Source: Burkholderiales bacterium (GTDB lineage Bacteria; Pseudomonadota; Gammaproteobacteria; Burkholderiales; Burkholderiaceae_C). Taken from it: a stretch of 64,000 nucleotides of DNA. Below are positions 57,978 to 64,000 of this stretch, one piece after another; position 1 is the first letter of the stretch, and the number at the start of each line of letters is the position of its first letter. The position numbers and the translations under genes were made by a program. The DNA is taken from contig CANGHK010000003.1 in assembly GCA_947453625.1 (NCBI GenBank), positions 62,001-126,000 on the forward strand. Direction: 5' to 3'. The notes below the pieces were generated by a model, which saw only the letters and a program-made list of their open reading frames with translations, searched no databases and was not told the DNA's origin.

Positions 57978-59843
57978 TCAAATATCGTTGATCTGGCGGC
58001 CGGTCAGCGCGGCCTGGATGCCGCGGTTCATTCGCGCGGCGGCAAAAGCCTCGGTGCCCACGGCCAGGCGCTCGACGGCGCTGTCGATGGCCGCATGGTC
58101 GGTGCCGGCCGCGATGCGCGCCAGGTCGTCCAGCAGCGCATCGATGGCCCGCACCTCGGCCAGGTCCAGCAGGTCGGCGTCGGCGGCCAGCGCGGCGCGG
58201 GTGGCCAGCGTCATGCGCTCGGCCTCAACCCGGGCTTCGCTCAGCCGGCGCGCCACCATGTCGGTCTCGGCGCTGGCAAAACCGTCGCGCAACATGGACG
58301 CGATCTGGTCATCGGCCAAGCCGTAACTGGGCTTGACGACGACCGAGGCCTCGACGCCAGAGCCCGTCTCGCGCGCCGACACGCTGAGCAGGCCATCCGC
58401 GTCGACCTGGAAGGTGACGCGGATGCGCGCCGCGCCGGCCACCATAGGCGGGATGCCGCGCAACTCGAAGCGCGCCAGCGAACGGCAATCGGCAACCAGC
58501 TCGCGCTCGCCCTGCAGCACATGGATGGCCATCGCGGTCTGGCCGTCCTTGAAGGTGGTGAAATCCTGCGCCTTGGCCACCGGAATCGTGGTGTTGCGCT
58601 CGATGATGCGCTCGACCAGCCCGCCCATGGTCTCCAGGCCAAGCGAGAGCGGGATCACGTCGAGCAGCAGCAACTCGCCGTCCACCGCGTTGCCGGCCAG
58701 CGCGTTGGCCTGTATCGCCGCGCCCACCGCCACCACCTCGTCGGGGTTCAGGTTGACCAGCGGCGGCCGGCCGAACAACTCGCCCACCGCCGCCTGGACC
58801 ATGGGCATGCGGGTCGAGCCGCCGACCATCACCACGCCGGCCACCTCACTGCACTTGACCTTGGCGTCGCGCAACACCTTGCGCACCGCCGCCAGCGTGC
58901 GGTCGACCAGCGGCCGGGTCAGGGCCTCGAACTCGCCGCGCTGCAGCGTCACGGCCACCGGACCGGCGCTCAGCGAAAGGCTGGCCGCAGCCGCGTCGGC
59001 CGTGCCCAGCGCATGCTTGACGCGACGCGCCTCGGCAAGCACCAGCCGCTTGTCGCGCGGGTTCAGTTGCGCCAGCGGCGGCAGAGCGGCGCGCGCCAGC
59101 AGCAGGCTGGCCAGGGCTTCGTCGAAATCGTCGCCGCCCAGCGCCGCGTCGCCACCGGTGGCCACCACCTCGAACACGCCGCGCGCCAGGCGCAGCAGCG
59201 AGATGTCGAAGGTGCCGCCACCCAGGTCGTAGACCGCGTACAGGCCCTCGCTGCCGTTGTCCAGGCCGTAGGCCACCGCCGCGGCGGTCGGCTCGTTGAT
59301 CAGCCGCAGCACATGGATGCCGGCCAGCTGGGCGGCGTCCTTGGTGGCCTGGCGCTGGGCATCGTCGAAATAGGCCGGCACGGTGATCACCGCGCCGAAC
59401 AAGTCGTCGTTGAAGGTGTCCTCGGCGCGGTAGCGCAAGGTGGCCAGGATCTCGGCCGACACCTCGACTGGCGTCTTGACGCCCTGGCGGGTGTCTATCG
59501 CGACCATGCCGGGGCGGTCGACGAAGCGGTAGGGCAGGCGGTCATGGCCGGCGACATCGGTCAGGCCTCGACCCATCAGGCGCTTGACGCTGACCACCGT
59601 GTTCTCCGGGTCCTCAGCCTGTTGCGCCTGGGCGTCGAAACCGATCTGCCGGCCAGCGCCGTCCAGGTAGCGCACCACCGAGGGCAGCAGCGTGCGGCCG
59701 GCGCCGTCGGGCAGGCATTCGGCCACGCCGTGGCGCACCGCAGCCACCAGCGAATGCGTCGTGCCCAGGTCTATGCCGACGGCAATGCGGCGGGCATGGG
59801 GATCGGGGGTCTGGCCAGGTTCCGAGAGTTGCAGCAGCGCCAT
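57978..59843 (-). CDS. hscA: Fe-S assembly chaperone HscA
   Basis: Hsp70-class ATPase of 621 residues that drives cluster transfer from IscU. Signature segments: [34 protein letters not shown] and [20 protein letters not shown], with [18 protein letters not shown] in the substrate domain. The ATG chosen gives [20 protein letters not shown]; the longer frame upstream is non-coding. It should recognise the LPPVK motif of the IscU encoded upstream. Confidence 0.96.
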   Translation of the reverse strand: MALLQLSEPGQTPDPHARRIAVGIDLGTTHSLVAAVRHGVAECLPDGAGRTLLPSVVRYLDGAGRQIGFDAQAQQAEDPENTVVSVKRLMGRGLTDVAGHDRLPYRFVDRPGMVAIDTRQGVKTPVEVSAEILATLRYRAEDTFNDDLFGAVITVPAYFDDAQRQATKDAAQLAGIHVLRLINEPTAAAVAYGLDNGSEGLYAVYDLGGGTFDISLLRLARGVFEVVATGGDAALGGDDFDEALASLLLARAALPPLAQLNPRDKRLVLAEARRVKHALGTADAAAASLSLSAGPVAVTLQRGEFEALTRPLVDRTLAAVRKVLRDAKVKCSEVAGVVMVGGSTRMPMVQAAVGELFGRPPLVNLNPDEVVAVGAAIQANALAGNAVDGELLLLDVIPLSLGLETMGGLVERIIERNTTIPVAKAQDFTTFKDGQTAMAIHVLQGERELVADCRSLARFELRGIPPMVAGAARIRVTFQVDADGLLSVSARETGSGVEASVVVKPSYGLADDQIASMLRDGFASAETDMVARRLSEARVEAERMTLATRAALAADADLLDLAEVRAIDALLDDLARIAAGTDHAAIDSAVERLAVGTEAFAAARMNRGIQAALTGRQINDI

Positions 59844-59908
59844 CGTGGTCTTGTCGTGATCTAAAGCGAAATCGGGAAGGGAATGCCGGCTGAGCTGCAG
59901 CCGCGGGG

Positions 59909-60451
59909 TCAGGCGTCCAGCGCTTCGAGCCGGCGCGCGATATCGGCGCGAAAACGCGCGACGAACATCAGCGCGCGCACCTGCTGCGCTGCCGCCACGG
60001 TATCTCCGCACGCTGGGCCGCCGGTGTCGGAGTCACCATCGAGCGTGCGCCCGAGCTGTGCAGTCAAGCGGGCTTCTTCGGCGGAGACGGCGTCGTCGAG
60101 CTGATCGACCTCGACCGCACCCTGCGCCTCATCGAGCGCCTCGCGCCAGGCCATCTGCTGCATCAGGAAGGCCACCGGCATCGCGGTATTGCTGTCCGCA
60201 TGAATCGGCACGCCACGCAGCTCGCACAGATAGGCACCGCGCTTGAGCGGATCTTTCAGCCGCTGGTAGGCCTCGTTGACGCGCACCGCCCACTGCATCG
60301 CCAGCCGTTGCGCGGCCGCGCCCTCGCGGGCGAAACGGTCGGGGTGGACGCGCGACTGCAGCGCGCGCCAGCAGTCGTCGAGCGCGGAGCGGTCGAGCGA
60401 AAAGCGCTGCGGCAGGCCGAACAGGGTGAAATCGTCGTCGGAGAGCTTCAT
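59909..60451 (-). CDS. hscB: Fe-S assembly co-chaperone HscB
   Basis: 180 residues. N-terminal J-domain with the HPD triad in [19 protein letters not shown], followed by [20 protein letters not shown] and a C-terminal IscU-binding three-helix region. Delivers IscU to HscA. 65 bases before hscA; 116 bases separate it from iscA, a stretch in which I see no gene. Confidence 0.95.
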   Translation of the reverse strand: MKLSDDDFTLFGLPQRFSLDRSALDDCWRALQSRVHPDRFAREGAAAQRLAMQWAVRVNEAYQRLKDPLKRGAYLCELRGVPIHADSNTAMPVAFLMQQMAWREALDEAQGAVEVDQLDDAVSAEEARLTAQLGRTLDGDSDTGGPACGDTVAAAQQVRALMFVARFRADIARRLEALDA

Positions 60452-60567
60452 GCGAGGCGATTGCGGCTGGGCAAACGTCGGGTGGTCGCCAAACATGGCG
60501 GATGCCTTGAGACCAAGGTGCGGTTGAAACGTCACCGCGCCCTGCAGCAAGCCCGATGCCAAGGCGC

Positions 60568-60891
60568 TCAGACGCGGAATGACTCCCCACAGCCGCAACG
60601 GTCTTTCTCGCGCGGGTTGTGGAACTTGAAGCCCTCGTTGAGGCCCTCGCGGACGAAATCGAGCTCGGTGCCGTCGAGATAGGGCAGGCTCTTGGGGTCG
60701 ATCAACACCTTGACGCCATGCAGTTCGAAGACATGGTCCTCGGGTGCAATGTCGTCGGCGTACTCGAGCTTGTAGGCCAGGCCCGAGCAGCCGGTGGTCT
60801 TGACGCCCAGCCGCACGCCGACGCCCTTGCCGCGCTTGCTGATGTAGCGCGTGACATGGCGCGCCGCCGCTTCCGACAGGGTCACTGACAT
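60568..60891 (-). CDS. iscA: Fe-S carrier protein IscA
   Basis: 107 residues. A-type carrier with the three conserved cysteines in [15 protein letters not shown] and [12 protein letters not shown]. It receives clusters from IscU and passes them to targets. Four bases after iscU. Confidence 0.97.
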   Translation of the reverse strand: MSVTLSEAAARHVTRYISKRGKGVGVRLGVKTTGCSGLAYKLEYADDIAPEDHVFELHGVKVLIDPKSLPYLDGTELDFVREGLNEGFKFHNPREKDRCGCGESFRV

Positions 60892-60895
60892 GGTG

Positions 60896-61318
60896 TCAGT
60901 GCGCCTGGGCTGCCGGCTGCGCCACGGACTCCGCAGCGCCGTGGCGCGACTTGTAGTCCTGCACCGCCGCCTTGATCGCGTCCTCGGCCAGGATCGAACA
61001 ATGGATCTTGACCGGCGGCAAGGCCAGTTCCTCGGCGATGTTGGTGTTCTTGATCGCCAGCGCCTGGTCCAGGGTCTTGCCCTTGATCCATTCGGTCACC
61101 AGCGAACTGCTGGCGATCGCCGAGCCGCAGCCATAGGTCTTGAAGCGTGCATCCTCGATCAGCCCGGTGGCCGGGTTGACCTTGATCTGCAGCTTCATCA
61201 CGTCGCCGCAAGCCGGCGCGCCGACCATGCCGGTGCCCACCGAATCGTCGCCTTTGTCGAAGCCACCCACGTTGCGCGGATTTTCGTAGTGGTCGATGAC
61301 CTTGTCGCTGTATGCCAT
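60896..61318 (-). CDS. iscU: Fe-S scaffold protein IscU
   Basis: 140 residues; scaffold on which the cluster is built. Ligands Cys and Asp in [15 protein letters not shown], cysteine in [14 protein letters not shown] and [16 protein letters not shown], which combines the HscA-binding motif with the third cysteine. The C-terminal tail ([13 protein letters not shown]) is an extension. An ATG four codons upstream is a possible alternative start. Confidence 0.97.
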   Translation of the reverse strand: MAYSDKVIDHYENPRNVGGFDKGDDSVGTGMVGAPACGDVMKLQIKVNPATGLIEDARFKTYGCGSAIASSSLVTEWIKGKTLDQALAIKNTNIAEELALPPVKIHCSILAEDAIKAAVQDYKSRHGAAESVAQPAAQAH

Positions 61319-61392
61319 GTCAATCTCCAAAAATTCACAAGAGAACCAGAGACCTCACTGCGCCGCCAGCAGGCGCTGCGGGGTGGGTCATG

Positions 61393-62607
61393 TCAGTGGG
61401 CTGCCCACTGGATGCTGCTGATGTCTATGCCGTCGCGGTACATGTCCCACAGCGGCGACAACTCGCGCAGCCTGGCCACGCTGTCGGTCAAGGTGGCCAC
61501 CGCATAGTCGATCTCGGCCTCCGTCGTGAAGCGTCCTATCGTCATGCGGAGGCTGGAATGCGCCAGTTCGTCGCTGCGGCCCAGCGCCCGCAGCACATAG
61601 CTGGGCTCCAGGCTGGCCGAGGTGCAGGCCGAGCCCGAGGACACCGCCAGGCCCTTGACGCCCATGATCAGCGACTCGCCCTCGACATAGTTGAACGAGA
61701 TGTTGAGGTTGTGCGGCACCCGGCGCTTCAGGTCACCGTTGATGAAGACCTGCTCGATGCCGGACAGGCCGGCCAGCAACCGGTCGTGCAACTGCGTGGT
61801 GCGCGCCAACTCGGCGCCCATCTCGGCCTGCGCGATGGCGAAGGCCTCGCCCATGCCCACGCACTGGTGGGTGGGCAGCGTGCCCGAGCGCATGCCGCGT
61901 TCATGGCCACCACCATGCATCTGCGCTTCCAGCCGCACGCGCGGCTTGCGCCGCACATACAGTGCGCCTATGCCCTTGGGGCCGTAGGTCTTGTGCGAGG
62001 CCAGGCTCATCAGGTCGACCGGCAGCGTGGCCATGTCTATCGCCACCTTGCCGGTGGCCTGCGCGGCGTCGACATGCAGCAGGATGCCGCGCTCGCGGCA
62101 GATCGCGCCTATCGCCGGGATGTCCTGGATCACGCCAATTTCGTTGTTGACCAACATGACCGAGGCCAGGATGGTGTCGGGGCGCAACGCGTCCTTGAAG
62201 CGGTCCAGGTCGATCAGGCCGTTTTCCTGCACGTCGAGGTAAGTGGCTTCGAAGCCCTGGCGCTCGAGCTCGCGCACGGTGTCGAGCACCGCCTTGTGCT
62301 CGGTCTTGACGGTGACGATGTGTTTGCCGCGGGTCTTGTAGAACTGCGCCGCACCCTTGATCGCGAGGTTGTTGGACTCGGTGGCGCCGCTGGTCCAGAC
62401 GATCTCGCGCGGGTCGGCATTGATCAGCGAAGCCACCTGCTCGCGCGATTTCTCGACGATGGCCTCGGCCTCCCAGCCCCAGGCATGGCTGCGCGACGCG
62501 GGGTTGCCGAAATGCTCGCGCAACCAGGGGATCATGGCGTCGACGACGCGGGGGTCCACCGGGTTGGTTGCGGCGTAATCAAGGTAGATGGGGAAGTGCG
62601 GGGTCAT
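61393..62607 (-). CDS. iscS: Cysteine desulfurase IscS
   Basis: 404 residues, the same length as E. coli IscS. PLP enzyme that takes sulfur from cysteine for IscU and tRNA thiolation. [18 protein letters not shown], the PLP lysine in [18 protein letters not shown] and the sulfur-carrying cysteine in [20 protein letters not shown] are seen. 73 bases after iscR and 74 before iscU. Confidence 0.98.
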   Translation of the reverse strand: MTPHFPIYLDYAATNPVDPRVVDAMIPWLREHFGNPASRSHAWGWEAEAIVEKSREQVASLINADPREIVWTSGATESNNLAIKGAAQFYKTRGKHIVTVKTEHKAVLDTVRELERQGFEATYLDVQENGLIDLDRFKDALRPDTILASVMLVNNEIGVIQDIPAIGAICRERGILLHVDAAQATGKVAIDMATLPVDLMSLASHKTYGPKGIGALYVRRKPRVRLEAQMHGGGHERGMRSGTLPTHQCVGMGEAFAIAQAEMGAELARTTQLHDRLLAGLSGIEQVFINGDLKRRVPHNLNISFNYVEGESLIMGVKGLAVSSGSACTSASLEPSYVLRALGRSDELAHSSLRMTIGRFTTEAEIDYAVATLTDSVARLRELSPLWDMYRDGIDISSIQWAAH

Positions 62608-62680
62608 GACGCTGAGTCTTGGAGGCGAGGGGGATACGGGTGCGGACGCTGAAGCTCGGGACGGGCAGGCGCCCGCCGGC

Positions 62681-63220
62681 TCACTTGGACATGGACATCG
62701 CGCTGCCCAGCGCGAAGACTGAATTGGGGGCGGTGATCTTGATCGGCTTGACCACCGGCACCGACGAGATCGCGCGCTTGATCGGCGACTCCTCGATGGA
62801 CACGCCCTTGGCGAGCTGGTCTTCGACCAGTTTCTTCAGCGAGATCGAGTCCAGGAACTCGATCATCTTCTGGTTCAGGCTGGCCCACAGATCGTGCGTC
62901 ATGCAGCGACCGGCGTCATCGCCCATGCAGTTCTCCTTGCCGGCGCAGCCGGTGGCGTCGATAGGCTCGTCGACCGCGACGATGATGTCGGCCACCGTGA
63001 TCAGGTCGCTCTTGCGGCCCAGAGAGTAACCGCCGCCGGGGCCGCGCGTGCTCTCGACGAGTTCATGCCGTCGCAGCTTGCCGAACAACTGCTCCAGGTA
63101 CGACAGCGAGATCTGCTGGCGCTGGCTGATCGCCGCCAGGGCCACCGGCCCATTGTTCGAGCGCAGCGCCAGATCGATCATTGCCGTGACGGCAAAACGG
63201 CCCTTGGTGGTCAAACGCAT
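62681..63220 (-). CDS. iscR: Fe-S cluster-sensing repressor IscR
   Basis: Rrf2-family regulator of 179 residues. Winged [22 protein letters not shown] with [20 protein letters not shown], and the three cluster cysteines in [20 protein letters not shown] followed by HDLW. Holo-IscR represses the isc operon when clusters are plentiful. A near-perfect type-1 site lies 58 bases upstream of its start. Confidence 0.97.
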   Translation of the reverse strand: MRLTTKGRFAVTAMIDLALRSNNGPVALAAISQRQQISLSYLEQLFGKLRRHELVESTRGPGGGYSLGRKSDLITVADIIVAVDEPIDATGCAGKENCMGDDAGRCMTHDLWASLNQKMIEFLDSISLKKLVEDQLAKGVSIEESPIKRAISSVPVVKPIKITAPNSVFALGSAMSMSK

Positions 63221-63278
63221 GCAACATTCTCCTGGTGGCTTGGCAGCGACGACGCCCGGTTGACCGTCTCATCCACCG

Positions 63279-63303
63279 GTACCCGACTGATACCGTCAAG
63301 TAT
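63279..63303 (-). promoter_or_regulatory. IscR type-1 binding site
   Basis: On the minus strand the sequence ATACTTGACGGTAT continues CAGTCGGGTAC. It matches the 25-base type-1 IscR consensus at 23 positions by my hand alignment; mismatches are G for T at position 10 and C for T at position 25. It lies upstream of iscR and its TTGACG half may serve as a -35. Confidence 0.8.
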
Positions 63304-63320
63304 AACTGAACCTGACCAAA

Positions 63321-63893
63321 TCAGTCGACATTGGGCCGATCGGCGGCGAGGCGGCGGCGCAGCTCCCGCAGCAGGCCATCGCAGGCCGGCTCGATCAGGT
63401 CCAGGGCCTGGTCGAAGCCCGCCACGCTGCCGTAATAAGGGTCAGGCACCTCGTCGACAGGTGAAGGGGCGGAGGACGCGGCCGCCACCCGCGGCGCGTC
63501 TGCCCGGTCCGCCATGAAGGGCAACAGCAACTGCAGACGCGGCTGCGCCGGTGCCGGACAACGGTCGCGCAAGGCCTTCAGGTTGGCACGGTCCATTGCC
63601 AGCAGCAGGTCGAAGCGCGCGAAATCGGCCGCATCCACCGGGCGCGACCGGAGTCCCTCCAGCCGATAGCCTCGCTTGCCGGCCTGCGCCACGGCGCGCG
63701 GATCGGCCAGGCCGCCTCGGCGAAAGCCCTGGGTGCCGGCCGAATCCACCGCCACCTGGCCCGCCAGGCCGGCTTGTTCGAGTTTGGCGCGCAGCACGCC
63801 CTCGGCCATGGGCGAACGGCAGATGTTGGCGGTGCACACCATCAACACCTGCAGACGGGGCGGCTCGCGGCGCCGGAACCACTTTTTGATCAT
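63321..63893 (-). CDS. Low-molecular-weight protein-tyrosine phosphatase
   Basis: 190 residues. The P-loop CTANICRS in VLMVCTANICRSPMAEGVLR is the C-x5-R phosphatase signature and the general acid lies in EVPDPYYGSVAGFDQALDLI. About 30 residues longer than the E. coli Wzb size, with an insert before the DP motif (a Pro/Ser/Ala stretch) and a basic N-terminus (MIKKWFRRREPPRL). It lies upstream of iscR on the same strand, a placement often seen in beta-proteobacteria. Whether it works on exopolysaccharide kinases or otherwise is unknown. Confidence 0.9.
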   Translation of the reverse strand: MIKKWFRRREPPRLQVLMVCTANICRSPMAEGVLRAKLEQAGLAGQVAVDSAGTQGFRRGGLADPRAVAQAGKRGYRLEGLRSRPVDAADFARFDLLLAMDRANLKALRDRCPAPAQPRLQLLLPFMADRADAPRVAAASSAPSPVDEVPDPYYGSVAGFDQALDLIEPACDGLLRELRRRLAADRPNVD

Positions 63894-64000
63894 GGGCGGC
63901 AAGGATAGCGGAGCCCCGCCGGGTGGCAGGCCTGGCGCCCGGCCGCAGTCGCCGAGCCCCGCCGTCAGCGAGCGACCGGCCCCGCCGCCACCGGCGGCGG

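Noticed and set aside
63894..64000. Start of another gene at the right edge
   Set aside because: Only about 100 bases, G/C-rich, without a clear start codon with ribosome binding site or recognisable residues.

Overview
The window is one continuous piece of a very G+C-rich bacterial chromosome, and all genes whose ends are visible look like housekeeping or catabolic genes of a betaproteobacterium of the order Burkholderiales. The evidence is the gene content and order: a low-molecular-weight phosphatase beside iscR-iscSUA-hscBA-fdx, ribBA-ribH-nusB, aat-bpt, pepA-holC divergent from lptFG, and a paa cluster with its TetR regulator. A Rubrivivax/Leptothrix/Ideonella-like genus would fit, but the genus is inferred from general resemblance only. 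Nothing looks like a phage, plasmid, insertion sequence or CRISPR array, and I saw no rRNA or tRNA gene.

Layout. 1-6.8 kb: an overlapping glycogen/maltodextrin operon (glgP end, glgB, glgX, malQ), closed by an intergenic repeat. 7.0-8.1 kb: an orphan branched-chain amino-acid binding protein. 8.3-13.0 kb: pepA-holC-hypothetical, divergent from the LPS export permease genes lptF-lptG. 13.0-15.6 kb: a small CbiX/SirB chelatase translationally coupled to a CysB-type regulator, then a methionine-type aminotransferase. 15.6-20.6 kb: a FimV-like membrane protein, a Crp/Fnr regulator, an APH-fold acyl-CoA-type kinase, an unknown protein and an Ala-rich lipoprotein. 20.7-29.5 kb: a frameshifted gene, roxA, slyD, dut, coaBC, a UPF0149/SEC-C protein, alaS and a PIN-type toxin-antitoxin pair. 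29.7-33.4 kb: gcdH, a CaiB-type CoA transferase and selD. 34.4-42.7 kb: the phenylacetate genes paaI-K-A-B-C-D-E-R-Z on the minus strand with a PaaR-like operator upstream. 43.1-44.6 kb: a long ProQ/FinO RNA-binding protein and phhB. 44.8-50.0 kb: a lipid/acyl-CoA-looking module (second kinase paralogue, tandem-TetR fusion, alpha/beta hydrolase, two SDRs). 50.0-57.6 kb: aat-bpt, ribBA-ribH-nusB, an aminotransferase, ybgC-tolQRA. 57.6-63.9 kb: the complete ISC iron-sulfur operon led by IscR, preceded by a phosphatase gene. The last ~100 bases hold nothing I can name.

How the genes work together. glgP/glgB/glgX/malQ remodel glycogen and maltodextrins; glgA and glgC are not visible. The paa genes convert phenylacetate to its CoA ester (PaaK), epoxidise it (PaaABCDE), hydrolyse the ring (PaaZ) and rescue dead-end thioesters (PaaI); the beta-oxidation genes paaFGHJ are not in the window. 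gcdH and the CoA transferase together would take glutarate to crotonyl-CoA. The Fe-S operon would supply clusters to enzymes such as PaaE and PaaD.

The most interesting non-genic content is two families of dispersed intergenic repeats. One is a 167-bp element present twice with seven substitutions and no indel, and is one large imperfect palindrome. The other is a mosaic repeat with conserved ends. All four copies lie exactly on a TGA stop codon of a neighbouring gene. Other points are a tandem TetR-TetR fusion regulator, two kinases resembling LvaA/ACAD10-11, a holC gene that seems to need a CTG start, a degenerate GTP cyclohydrolase II half in RibBA, a near-perfect IscR type-1 site, and one clear frameshift.
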